Positions 1-8,197 of a stretch of 64,000 nucleotides of DNA are shown piece after piece. The stretch comes from an uncultured Eggerthellaceae bacterium (GTDB lineage Bacteria > Actinomycetota > Coriobacteriia > Coriobacteriales > Eggerthellaceae). Location of the stretch: positions 1 through 64,000 of the forward strand of contig CALBGP010000021.1 in NCBI GenBank assembly GCA_937892845.1, given 5' to 3'. The position numbers and the translations under genes were made by a program. The first letter of the stretch is position 1. Every line of letters starts with the position of its first letter. The notes beneath the pieces are model-generated. The model was not told the DNA's origin and ran no database searches. It saw only the letters and a list, made by a program, of their open reading frames with translations.

Positions 1-58
1 CATCTCCAATATGGCGAACGCAGCATCGCCGAAAGAGACCAAAAGGAAAATATGACGC

Positions 59-385
59 TCAGAACAGAACAACCAGCGAGCTGAAAATAGCCAGCGCAGA
101 GAGAGAACAAATGCTAGCCCAAAGCGGCATACGACCATGCCAATCACCGCTGTCGCAATGCTTTGGACAAAAGACCGCATCCCTGACCCCAAGACTCTCG
201 ACGACAATGGCTCCACGAGAAGCCAACCATTCCCTGGGACCAGACATCTCAGAGGTCGAATGAAACTCTGACGAAGTGGGTAGATAGGTGAATTCAGAGC
301 AGCACGAAGAACGATCTACTTCGATGGACGACATATCCAAGGCAGAAGTACCATCGATCAGGATTCCGCATCTCATTTCACTCAT
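59..385 (-). CDS. Small hypothetical membrane protein, probable SOS gene divergent from lexA
   Basis: This 108-residue protein has no family I recognise. A GGAGGG ribosome site lies seven bases before the ATG, and a TTGACA/TAGTAT promoter with LexA boxes sits directly upstream, so the gene is probably real. The first 85 or so residues are polar and Ser/Glu/Cys rich; residues 87-108 form one hydrophobic segment ending at the stop codon. In other Gram-positives the gene opposite lexA often encodes an SOS cell-division inhibitor (YneA, ChiZ, DivS), so a similar role is possible, but I see no LysM domain. Beyond the stop, both other minus-strand frames stay open to the window edge, so a frameshifted longer protein cannot be excluded. 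Confidence 0.65.
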   Translation of the reverse strand: MSEMRCGILIDGTSALDMSSIEVDRSSCCSEFTYLPTSSEFHSTSEMSGPREWLASRGAIVVESLGVRDAVFCPKHCDSGDWHGRMPLWASICSLSALAIFSSLVVLF

Positions 386-407
386 TTTCGCCCTCCAGTA
401 CTTGCAA

Positions 408-421
408 CGAACCTTTGTTCG
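408..421. promoter_or_regulatory. LexA box 1 (perfect palindrome)
   Basis: The sequence CGAACCTTTGTTCG is a perfect CGAAC-N4-GTTCG palindrome, the gram-positive SOS box. It lies just downstream of the promoter for the divergent small gene. Confidence 0.9.
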
Positions 422-426
422 GGTTT

Positions 427-455
427 ATACTAAATCGAACAAAAGTTCCTGTCAA
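427..455 (-). promoter_or_regulatory. Promoter of the small gene opposite lexA
   Basis: On the minus strand TTGACA (450-455) and TAGTAT (427-432) are separated by 17 bases. A LexA box at 436-449 lies wholly within the spacer, so bound LexA would block RNA polymerase. The arrangement closely resembles that at recA in this window. Confidence 0.7.
436..449. promoter_or_regulatory. LexA box 2
   Basis: CGAACAAAAGTTCC matches the gram-positive SOS consensus, which allows C or G at the last position. It lies between the -35 and -10 elements of the divergent promoter. Confidence 0.85.
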
Positions 456-464
456 TAATATTTT

Positions 465-478
465 CAAACATTTGTTCG
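465..478. promoter_or_regulatory. LexA box 3
   Basis: CAAACATTTGTTCG has one mismatch to the palindrome and ends 16 bases before the lexA start. It is placed to give lexA autoregulation. Confidence 0.8.
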
Positions 479-494
479 ACTGAAAGGGCCTGAG

Positions 495-1172
495 ATGGCA
501 GAATCAAATGAACCCACGATGGAGCCGAAACTGACACGAAAGCAGCAAGCAGTCTACGACTATATTGTTGAAACAATCGATTCATGCGGAATTGCCCCTA
601 CGGTCAGAGACATCTGCCAAGGTCTCGGCCTCTCCTCCCCTTCTACCGTGCATGTGCACCTTAAAACGCTCGAAGAAAAGGGGCTCATCCACCGCGATCC
701 TTTGAAATCACGCTGCATTACGCTTCCCAACAGGAAGAAAGCTCCGGATGCCAATGCGCCTGAGCCGGTTCAATCAACTGGACATGGAGCATTTTCCAAT
801 GTAGTCAACCTACCTGTAGTCGGGGATGTGGCCGCCGGAATTCCCATCCTAGCCGATCAGAACATTACCGAAACCATCACACTTCCCGTATCGATAGTGG
901 GAGATTCCAGCTCATTCCTCCTGAATGTCCGCGGTGATTCCATGATTGAAATAGGAATCAATGATGGAGATTACGTAGTCGTGCAAGAGCAGAACACCGC
1001 TCGTAACGGAGACATCGTGGTTGCCGTCGTCGACGACGGAGCCACAGTCAAACGATTCTTCAAGGAAAAAGATCACATAAGGCTGCAACCTGAGAATTCA
1101 TCGATGGAACCAATCATTGTAGAAGACGCAATGATCGCAGGAAAAGTTGTGGCTGTGTTCAGGCGTCTATGA
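495..1172 (+). CDS. lexA: LexA, SOS transcriptional repressor and self-cleaving protease
   Basis: The 225-residue protein has an N-terminal winged-helix DNA-binding domain (about residues 12-75) and a C-terminal S24 peptidase domain. The self-cleavage site is Ala114-Gly115. The catalytic pair is Ser149, in the motif RGDSM, and Lys186. LexA represses DNA-repair genes until RecA filaments on single-stranded DNA stimulate its cleavage. Three SOS boxes lie directly upstream, so lexA and the divergent small gene are probably controlled together. The stop overlaps the convergent hflX stop by six bases, which leaves no room for a terminator. The ATG is supported by a GAAAGGG ribosome site. Confidence 0.97.
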   Translation: MAESNEPTMEPKLTRKQQAVYDYIVETIDSCGIAPTVRDICQGLGLSSPSTVHVHLKTLEEKGLIHRDPLKSRCITLPNRKKAPDANAPEPVQSTGHGAFSNVVNLPVVGDVAAGIPILADQNITETITLPVSIVGDSSSFLLNVRGDSMIEIGINDGDYVVVQEQNTARNGDIVVAVVDDGATVKRFFKEKDHIRLQPENSSMEPIIVEDAMIAGKVVAVFRRL

Positions 1173-2465
1173 TTTAAAACTCGAAAACGTTGAAATGTGC
1201 TGTGACGGTACGCGTATGGTCATGTGCGTACCGTCTTGACCATACTCCTCAAACATTAGCGTACAGCTGCTATGTGCAAGCGCAACCAAATCCCCGCGAG
1301 AATAGGGAATGCATACGGATAGAAGCTCCTCGCTTGCTGCCGCGGATCGCTCAATGGCTTTCAGCAGATCGTCGACACCCATCCCTGTCACCGAAGAGAC
1401 GAACACGGCATGAGGATACCTGCTTTTGAGAAAACTCAGCTCTTCATCATCAAGCAAATCGCACTTGTTATAGACGTCGATCCTTGGAACATGATGGGCT
1501 CCAATGGATTCAAGCGTTTCCTCAACGGATTGCATTTGCCTCATGCGCTCATCCGAGGAAACATCAATGACATGCAGAATCAAGTCCGCACCGCGAATCT
1601 CATCAAGAGTGCTGCGAAATGCCTCGATGAGATTCGTGGGCAGCTTCTGAATGAAACCCACCGTATCAGTTAAGGTCACTTCCCTACCGCCTGGAAGCGA
1701 CAACTTGCGCGTTGTGGAATCCAGGGTTGCAAACAACTTGTCATAGCTGAGCACCTGGGCATCGCAGAGCCTGTTAATCAAACTCGACTTCCCTGCATTG
1801 GTGTAGCCGGCCTCCGCAACCTTGAACACGGAGGAAGCGTACCGGGACTCCCTTTGCAAAGAACGCATCTTGGAAACCTGCTCAAGCTCACGCTTGATAG
1901 ATGTTATACGCCTGCGCACCATGCGGCGGTCCACTTCCAACTGGCTTTCACCTTCGCCGAATCGCGATCCCACACCGCCTCCCATACGATTTGAGGCAAG
2001 ATGGGCCCACATACCCCTCAATCGGGGAAGCAAGTATTGATTCTGAGCAAGGCGGACCTGGAGCCTACCTTCCTTTGTGGTGGCATGAAGCGCAAATATA
2101 TCAAGGATCAAAGCGGTGCGATCGATGACCTTCACTTCACGGGGCATGGCCTTTTCCAGATTGCTTTGCTGAGATGGAGTCAACTCATCATCGAAGATGA
2201 CAACATCCGCAGCGAATGATCGGCACATGGATGCGACTTCTTCAGCTTTGCCGCTTCCGATAAACGTACGAGGGTTCGGAGAATCGAGCCGTTGCCATGT
2301 GGTGGCAACCACCTGTGCACCTGCCGTATTGACGAGTCGCTCCAGTTCAGCAAGAGATGACTCCAAAGAAACGCCCTCTCCCCCATTACGGAGATCAACG
2401 CCCACGAGGATGGCTCTCTCGCTTCCTTCGGTCAGACTATCCTGAGCTATATCCGCGAAAGACAT
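1167..2465 (-). CDS. hflX: HflX, ribosome-associated GTPase
   Basis: This 432-residue GTPase has the HflX N-terminal domain, a glycine-rich linker around residues 161-172 and a G domain with the P-loop GYTNAGKSS at 220-228, a DTVGF G3 motif and an NKCD G4 motif. HflX splits stalled 70S ribosomes under stress and associates with the 50S subunit. A GGAGGTG ribosome site precedes the ATG. It is the last gene of the spoVS-miaB-miaA-hflX run, 39 bases after miaA, and its neighbour miaA matches the miaA-hflX association seen in many bacteria. The 3' end converges on lexA with a six-base overlap. Confidence 0.96.
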   Translation of the reverse strand: MSFADIAQDSLTEGSERAILVGVDLRNGGEGVSLESSLAELERLVNTAGAQVVATTWQRLDSPNPRTFIGSGKAEEVASMCRSFAADVVIFDDELTPSQQSNLEKAMPREVKVIDRTALILDIFALHATTKEGRLQVRLAQNQYLLPRLRGMWAHLASNRMGGGVGSRFGEGESQLEVDRRMVRRRITSIKRELEQVSKMRSLQRESRYASSVFKVAEAGYTNAGKSSLINRLCDAQVLSYDKLFATLDSTTRKLSLPGGREVTLTDTVGFIQKLPTNLIEAFRSTLDEIRGADLILHVIDVSSDERMRQMQSVEETLESIGAHHVPRIDVYNKCDLLDDEELSFLKSRYPHAVFVSSVTGMGVDDLLKAIERSAAASEELLSVCIPYSRGDLVALAHSSCTLMFEEYGQDGTHMTIRVPSQHISTFSSFKS

Positions 2466-2504
2466 TGCTACACCTCCGATTGAATCACTGCTATAGCCGC
2501 AAGG

Positions 2505-3506
2505 TTAACAGGAACCGCTTCCAAACCCGTCCTGTTTCAGATGACCAATGACGGCATCGGCAATCCGATGGGCATCTCCACTGTCCGCGGAAACATGAAT
2601 CACCCGAGCGTCGTTTCTCCACCATGTCCGTTGTCGCTTGGCATACCGACGAGTTGCAGTTTTCACCTGGTCTTTCGCCGCTTCTAGCAGAGACCGATCC
2701 TGACATCCTCCAGCGATGTACGGGAGGAACTCTTTATAACCAATCGCTTCTTTTGCTGTGAGCGCATTCGTAAAACCTTGTTTGATCAGCGACGCGATCT
2801 CATCGATAAGACCTGACTCCAGCATCCCTTCGACACGCCGATCTATACGCGAGGCAAGGATCACGGGATCCACGTCGAGATGGAAGATTGCGGCGGGAAC
2901 GAATTGCCTCATGGTCTCGAAACCAGCATGCTGTTTCGCGTATGTGGTGTTGTCGATTTCAAGCAGCTCGAAAGCCCTGATGGTCCTCTTGACGTTATTG
3001 GGATGAATCAGGGACGCAGACTCGGGATCGCGCTTATTGAGGAGGTCCCAAAGAGCCTGGCCACCGTGCTCTTCGGCGAAAGCGGAATAATGAGCCCGAA
3101 CGGGATTATCCTCAGGAAGCTGCTCACCCGAAGGAAACGAATAGTCATCGATTGCTGCCCTCACATACAGTCCCGTTCCGCCCGCCAATATCGAAGCCGA
3201 GCCCCGAGAATCAAGCACATGGAACAGGTTGCGCGCATACGACTGGAATAAAGCTGCGGAATACGGCTCACCTGGATCGACAAGGTCAAATCCATGATGG
3301 GTCACGATGCGATCCTCAACAGGAATCTTCCCGGTCCCGATATCCATCCCGCGATAAACCTGCATGGAGTCTGCCGAGATAACCTCGCCGCCAAAATGCT
3401 GCGCAACAAGTTGAGCCACGTCGGTTTTACCGGAAGCCGTTGGGCCCACAATGCATACAACAGGTTTTGAGAGCTCCATTGGAAACGGGCCGGATGCATC
3501 AACCAT
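2505..3506 (-). CDS. miaA: MiaA, tRNA dimethylallyltransferase
   Basis: MiaA transfers a dimethylallyl group to N6 of adenosine 37 in tRNAs that read codons beginning with U. The P-loop GPTASGKT is at residues 21-28, followed by the conserved DSMQVYRGMDIGTGK block near 45-60 and AGGTGLY near 107. At 333 residues it is full length. The ATG overlaps the end of miaB by eight bases, so the two are probably translationally coupled. That fits the pathway, because MiaB acts on the product of MiaA. A second in-frame ATG at residue 10 is a possible alternative start. Confidence 0.96.
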   Translation of the reverse strand: MVDASGPFPMELSKPVVCIVGPTASGKTDVAQLVAQHFGGEVISADSMQVYRGMDIGTGKIPVEDRIVTHHGFDLVDPGEPYSAALFQSYARNLFHVLDSRGSASILAGGTGLYVRAAIDDYSFPSGEQLPEDNPVRAHYSAFAEEHGGQALWDLLNKRDPESASLIHPNNVKRTIRAFELLEIDNTTYAKQHAGFETMRQFVPAAIFHLDVDPVILASRIDRRVEGMLESGLIDEIASLIKQGFTNALTAKEAIGYKEFLPYIAGGCQDRSLLEAAKDQVKTATRRYAKRQRTWWRNDARVIHVSADSGDAHRIADAVIGHLKQDGFGSGSC

Positions 3507-4860
3507 CGAGTACCGTTCCGTTCAAATACCACGTCTTCGCCTCATCAATAGCTACATCGAGAATAGATCCCTGAAGCGATTCAGCGGTCATGCCCGAAGG
3601 AACGGGTGCATGAACGGTGATGTTATGCTCCGTTCGACCGGAAAGGATTTGTTCGTTACGCTTGGAAACTCCCTCAAAGAGAACTTTTTGCATAGTACCG
3701 GCATACTGCTGGTTCGCAGCAAACGCGCCTTCTTGAACAAGGTCAACGAGAGCGTCGAATCGGCGTTGGATTACGCTTTTCGGGGTCGCATCAGTCATTT
3801 TAGCGGCAGGAGTACCCGATCTGCGAGAGTAGATGAACGTGAAGACCTGAGAGTAGCCTACCTGTTTGACCAAATCATACGTAGCCCTGAAATCCTCTTC
3901 CGTTTCGCCGGGGAAACCGACGATGATGTCGGTGGACAGCGCTACATCGGGTCGGACATCGCGCATCTTGTCGATGAGGGACAGATAGCGATCGGCGGTG
4001 TAGCGCCTGTTCATAGCCTTGAGCACAGCATCGCTCCCGGATTGAACGGGAAGATGCAATGCGGGCATGAGATTTTCAAGCTCACCGAATAATCCAATGA
4101 CCTCGTCGGTCAAGTCCTTCGGATGAGACGTAGCGAACCGAATGCGTTCAACGCCGGAACGGGAGACAGCGCGCAAAACATCGGCGAAGCGAGGTTCGCC
4201 GTACAGGTCACGCCCATAAGAATTCACGTTCTGCCCCAACAACGTAATTTCCTTAACACCATCGGCCACAAGCAGGCGCGCCTCCGCCTCCACGTCCTCG
4301 ATAAGCCGACTGCGTTCCCTTCCGCGAACATACGGAACGATGCAATACGTGCAGAAGTTATTGCACCCTACCGTGATGGGAAGCCAGGCAGACCATGCAG
4401 ATTCCCGCTTCGAAGGCATATCGGAGGAAAAGGAATCGGACTCTTCCTCCACTTCGCAATTTCGGGCATTGCCCTGAACCGCGGAAATGAGCAGCGGAAT
4501 GAAGCGCTGCGTATTCTGAGTACCGAAAACCACATCGACATGGGGAAATTCATCGAACAACGACTCACCGTCGCGCTGGCCGATGCAGCCGCCGATGCAA
4601 ACGATGCGCTTCGAAAACGCGCTATCCTTCGGCAGCGGAATGTTTTTAAGAGAGGCGACCTGCCCTTTGAGCCTCACATCGGCAGCCTCACGAACACAGC
4701 ATGTGACGAATACGATGATCTCAGATTCATCTATAGAGGAAACCTCCACGGCACCCTGATCCTCAAGAGCGCCGGCGATTCGTTCCGAATCATGCTTGTT
4801 CATCTGGCATCCGAAGGTATGGATGCAATACCTTACTCCTGCAAGTGGGTTGCTGATCAT
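3499..4860 (-). CDS. miaB: MiaB, tRNA-2-methylthio-N6-dimethylallyladenosine synthase
   Basis: This 453-residue radical-SAM methylthiotransferase adds a methylthio group to i6A37 of tRNA. The N-terminal domain carries the three cysteines for the auxiliary iron-sulfur cluster (Cys18, Cys54 or 55, and the Cys of the IGGC motif near 89). The radical-SAM motif is CNNFCTYC, and a C-terminal TRAM domain follows. The start overlaps the spoVS stop as ATGA, and the end overlaps miaA by eight bases, so the three genes form a tight operon. It is one of three methylthiotransferases in the window, with rimO and mtaB. Confidence 0.96.
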   Translation of the reverse strand: MISNPLAGVRYCIHTFGCQMNKHDSERIAGALEDQGAVEVSSIDESEIIVFVTCCVREAADVRLKGQVASLKNIPLPKDSAFSKRIVCIGGCIGQRDGESLFDEFPHVDVVFGTQNTQRFIPLLISAVQGNARNCEVEEESDSFSSDMPSKRESAWSAWLPITVGCNNFCTYCIVPYVRGRERSRLIEDVEAEARLLVADGVKEITLLGQNVNSYGRDLYGEPRFADVLRAVSRSGVERIRFATSHPKDLTDEVIGLFGELENLMPALHLPVQSGSDAVLKAMNRRYTADRYLSLIDKMRDVRPDVALSTDIIVGFPGETEEDFRATYDLVKQVGYSQVFTFIYSRRSGTPAAKMTDATPKSVIQRRFDALVDLVQEGAFAANQQYAGTMQKVLFEGVSKRNEQILSGRTEHNITVHAPVPSGMTAESLQGSILDVAIDEAKTWYLNGTVLDG

Positions 4861-5186
4861 AGATTGGAACCATCCTGTGCTATTGTCCCGCGCATGTAAC
4901 GGGGTTCAACGTTGAAGCGTATGGCCGTTCGATATTCACCGTCGATAACGATATCGGCAAAAGAAGGGACGCATACAATCTCAATACCGATGGGAGACAG
5001 AAAACCTCGCGAAATCGCAATGGCTTTTACAGCCTGGTTTACGGCACCGGCGCCGACTGACTGGATCTCGACGCATACACCGTCCTTGATCATACCCGCA
5101 ATAGCGCCTGCAACCGATGCAGGCGAGGACTTCGAAGAGACCTTCAGGCATCCGATGCCGGATACGTGCTCAGATTCGATTGACAT
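4857..5186 (-). CDS. spoVS: SpoVS-like small nucleic-acid-binding protein
   Basis: The protein contains the SpoVS core: the LKVSSKSSP motif, the VAGAIAG motif, the GAGAVNQAVKAIAI motif and the closing VEPR motif. SpoVS is a small Alba-like dimer first found as a stage V sporulation factor in Bacillus but present in many non-sporulating bacteria. I start it at the ATG preceded by AAAGGAACCTC, giving 109 residues; an ATG 24 bases upstream lacks a ribosome site. About 14 residues precede the core, slightly more than in Bacillus, and a short tail follows. It is translationally coupled to miaB. Its order after rny resembles the Bacillus recA-rny-spoVS-miaB region. Confidence 0.93.
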   Translation of the reverse strand: MSIESEHVSGIGCLKVSSKSSPASVAGAIAGMIKDGVCVEIQSVGAGAVNQAVKAIAISRGFLSPIGIEIVCVPSFADIVIDGEYRTAIRFNVEPRYMRGTIAQDGSNL

Positions 5187-5294
5187 GAGGTTCCTTTGCT
5201 TCATTTCCAAGTACGTTCAATAGTATATTTAAGCAGCAATAAGACAATTGTTTCATTTTACCTATTATCCCAGTACATCGCAATGAAGTGAGCG

Positions 5295-6398
5295 TCATAG
5301 CACTTTACGAATAGGGAATGAAACATGCAGCGCATCATGTGCGACTCGAATCTCGGGAATGACATCAGACTCAAGATAGTACCGGGATGCAAGCTCCGAA
5401 TATGCCGCCTGGAGTCCATGGATGAATTCATCCAAATCATCCTGATGAATATTGAGTCCACGGTAATCACGCGAGAGGTCAACCTTGCGTTTTCGAGAAA
5501 CCTGCCGAACAACCGGAAGCCTCGAGAGAAGAACCCCCGCATCGGAAATCTGACCCTGCATGACTCTATACGCACTGCGCGGGGAAAGCGAAAGCCCAAG
5601 GTGAGCTGCGGCATCAACGAACTCCGCAGCATCGCAACTCGCGGCAAGACGAACCGACAAGGGGCAACGTTCGAGTTGATCCAATGCAACTTCCCCATCA
5701 GCAATCAGGCGATGCCCATGCGCGTAAAGAGACGCAGCGATTTCAACGGGGCTGCCAAGATGCACGCGACACCCAAGCGCATCACGGCTGGCATGAGCCT
5801 CAGACAAGGCAAATTGGGCGCACGTCCTGACAATGTTATGAGGGCTGGACCCGAGCGTCCATGTTCCGTCTTGATCTTGGACCAGGGAGGGAACAGTGCT
5901 TTGATCGCTTCGCTCAGAAAGGCGCGAGCAATTGAAAATGGCCTGAATGGAAGTTCCCCCAGACGGAACAGAGGCGAAGACGCAAGCAGATTCAGCATTT
6001 TGCTGGATTGAATAAAGAGCCATACCTCGGCCATGCACGCCCCATTCATCCATGCGCATGGTATCAAGCTTGGAAGTCACTCGAGGCTCGAAGATCAATT
6101 CGCGCATAGATTCAGGAACGCCTTCACCATCATCGATCAGAGTCAGGGTTCGAACATTGCCGCTACGGGAAGAGGCAAGAAACAGATTATGCGCATGGGC
6201 GTCGCGTGCATTCCTCAGAAGCTCTATGACGGCGTCTTCGACGCATCGAATATCCTGTTTAGCCTGCCTGCGCTCCGCTTCGGAAACCCGTAAACGGACA
6301 AAGCCGTCCCCGAGGTCATCTTCGACCCGGAGACGGCTGTTCTTCGAAACGGAATCGACGAAGGCCAGTAGGCTGTCGGTTGAATTCTGCGTTTCCAC
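5295..6398 (-). CDS. Orphan GHKL-fold ATPase of unknown role
   Basis: The first 140 residues form a GHKL (HATPase) ATP-binding domain. The N box (ELLRNARDAHA) is at 59-69, the G1 box (DDGEGVP) at 89-95 and the glycine-rich G2 motif (GVHGRGMALY) at 120-129. There is no histidine phosphoacceptor domain, receiver domain or membrane segment. The remaining 230 residues match nothing I recognise and may bind a partner or nucleic acid. MutL, Hsp90 and gyrase B share this ATP fold, but their second-domain motifs are not visible. The GTG start is 12 bases after rny and has no obvious ribosome site, so translation may depend on coupling. The position between rny and spoVS suggests a role in RNA or DNA processing. 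Confidence 0.85.
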   Translation of the reverse strand: METQNSTDSLLAFVDSVSKNSRLRVEDDLGDGFVRLRVSEAERRQAKQDIRCVEDAVIELLRNARDAHAHNLFLASSRSGNVRTLTLIDDGEGVPESMRELIFEPRVTSKLDTMRMDEWGVHGRGMALYSIQQNAESACVFASVPSGGTSIQAIFNCSRLSERSDQSTVPSLVQDQDGTWTLGSSPHNIVRTCAQFALSEAHASRDALGCRVHLGSPVEIAASLYAHGHRLIADGEVALDQLERCPLSVRLAASCDAAEFVDAAAHLGLSLSPRSAYRVMQGQISDAGVLLSRLPVVRQVSRKRKVDLSRDYRGLNIHQDDLDEFIHGLQAAYSELASRYYLESDVIPEIRVAHDALHVSFPIRKVL

Positions 6399-6410
6399 GG
6401 CGAGCGCTTG

Positions 6411-7943
6411 TTATTTCGCGTAGTCGATGGAGCGGCTTTCGCGGATGACGACAACCTTGACTTGGCCGGGATACTGCATCTCATCCTCGATCTGCTTGGC
6501 GATATCATGCGCAAGCACAACCGTTGCTGCCTCATCAACCTGCTCGGGAAGAACCATGACGCGGACTTCGCGACCAGCCTGCATGACATAGGTGCGCTCA
6601 ACACCCTTGTGGGCATTGGCAATCTCCTCGAACTTCTCCAGACGCTTGACGTAGCTCTCGAAGCTCTCCTTGCGTGCGCCGGGACGAGCAGCGGAAACCG
6701 CATCAGCCGCCTGAACGAGGACGTCGAGAACGGTATTGGGTTCGACATCGGCATGGTGGGCCTCAATAGCGTGGACGATTTCAGGGCGTTCCCCGAAACG
6801 GCGAGCCAAGTCTGCACCGATGACGGCATGGGGGCCTTCGATCTCATGATCGATGGCTTTACCGAGGTCGTGCAGCAGACCAGCACGCTTTGCAGGAACG
6901 GGGTCAAGGCCAAGCTCGGATGCCATGACGCCGCAGAGGTAGGCCACCTCAAGAGAATGGTTCAAAACATTCTGGCCGAAAGAGGTGCGGAAGCGCAGAC
7001 GGCCGAGGGTGCGGACAAGTTCGGGATGGAGGTCATGAATGCCCACATCGAAAGTTGCCTGCTCGCCGGCATCGATAACCTGCTGATTGACCATCTTCTC
7101 GGCCTTGGCGTACATCTCCTCGATGCGAGCGGGATGGATACGGCCATCGGCAATGAGGTTCTCCATGGTGACGCGGCCGATTTCACGACGAACGGGATCG
7201 AAGCATGAGATGGTAACGCATTCCGGAGTGTCATCGATGAGAAGATTGACACCGGTAAGCTGTTCGAAAGAACGGATATTGCGGCCCTCTCGTCCGATGA
7301 TGCGGCCCTTGAGGTCATCGGAGGGAATATGGATGGTCTTGACGGTGGTTTCGGCAGTGTGGTCAGCCGCTACACGCTGGATGGCGAGCGATAGGATCTC
7401 ACGGGATTTCTTGTCAGCTTCAGCCTTTGTGCGAGCCTCCGCCTCCCTGATGATTGCAGCACTTTCATGGGTAACTTCATCTTTGAGAGTGCTCAACAGC
7501 TCCCGCTTCGCTTCTTCGGGGGTCATGCCGGCAACATGCTCAAGACGGACATTGACCTCCTGCATTGCGGCTTTGAGGTCGCGTTCGCGACGCTCAACCT
7601 GTCCCTGCATGGAGGAAAGCTGGTGCTCTCGGGCATCGAGCGATTCCACGCGACGATCCAGGGATTCCTCTCGTTGGTTGATGCGATTCTCCGCAGCGCG
7701 AACCTCGCGCATGCGCTCTTTGCTTTCAGCCTGCGCTTCCTGCTTCATCTTGAAGACTTCGTCTTTGGCTTCCACAACGGCCTCGCGACGGAGGGTGTCG
7801 GCCTGACGACGCGCGTCCGCAACGACAGATTCCGCCTCTTCATGAGCCTTTTTAGCATGGGAGTTTGCAATGAAGCGGGTGATGATGAAACCGAGCGCGA
7901 CGCCGGCAACGGCGCCGATGATAAGCCAGAGAAATTCAGGCAT
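6411..7943 (-). CDS. rny: RNase Y, membrane-anchored endoribonuclease
   Basis: RNase Y starts mRNA decay at the inner face of the membrane. The 510-residue protein has an N-terminal transmembrane helix (about residues 3-24), a long charged coiled coil (about 28-190), a KH RNA-binding domain and an HD hydrolase domain with the motif LLHDLGKA. Its length is typical of the family. An AAAGGGG ribosome site precedes the ATG. It lies downstream of recX with a terminator between them, so it probably has its own promoter in 8022-8130, an AT-rich stretch with several weak -10-like sequences. Confidence 0.96.
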   Translation of the reverse strand: MPEFLWLIIGAVAGVALGFIITRFIANSHAKKAHEEAESVVADARRQADTLRREAVVEAKDEVFKMKQEAQAESKERMREVRAAENRINQREESLDRRVESLDAREHQLSSMQGQVERRERDLKAAMQEVNVRLEHVAGMTPEEAKRELLSTLKDEVTHESAAIIREAEARTKAEADKKSREILSLAIQRVAADHTAETTVKTIHIPSDDLKGRIIGREGRNIRSFEQLTGVNLLIDDTPECVTISCFDPVRREIGRVTMENLIADGRIHPARIEEMYAKAEKMVNQQVIDAGEQATFDVGIHDLHPELVRTLGRLRFRTSFGQNVLNHSLEVAYLCGVMASELGLDPVPAKRAGLLHDLGKAIDHEIEGPHAVIGADLARRFGERPEIVHAIEAHHADVEPNTVLDVLVQAADAVSAARPGARKESFESYVKRLEKFEEIANAHKGVERTYVMQAGREVRVMVLPEQVDEAATVVLAHDIAKQIEDEMQYPGQVKVVVIRESRSIDYAK

Positions 7944-7990
7944 CGGCTTCCCCTTTCTTACGATTCAAGAGTACGTTTAAGGTGACCGGA

Positions 7991-8021
7991 AATAAAAAAT
8001 GCCGGGATTGAACACCTGGCA
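7991..8021 (-). terminator. Rho-independent terminator after recA-recX
   Basis: On the minus strand TGCCAGG and CCCGGCA pair around an eight-base loop, with one G-U pair, and run straight into six Ts. It lies downstream of recX and upstream of rny. Confidence 0.7.
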
Positions 8022-8197
8022 TGAGCAAACGCGGAGCTACCCGCAGAAATATATCTTCGATTGTGTATATATTAATGCACCAAGATAGGTACAGTTCACT
8101 CAAGCTATCTCTATTCTACAACGACTTGGTTCAACGCCATGCGAGAAACACCGCAAGGGTCAAAAATAGTTTCGAGCACACAGAAACACAGTGCTCA

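Noticed and set aside
1..58. Possible further gene at the left edge on the minus strand
   Set aside because: Two frames are open but 58 bases are too few to support a call.
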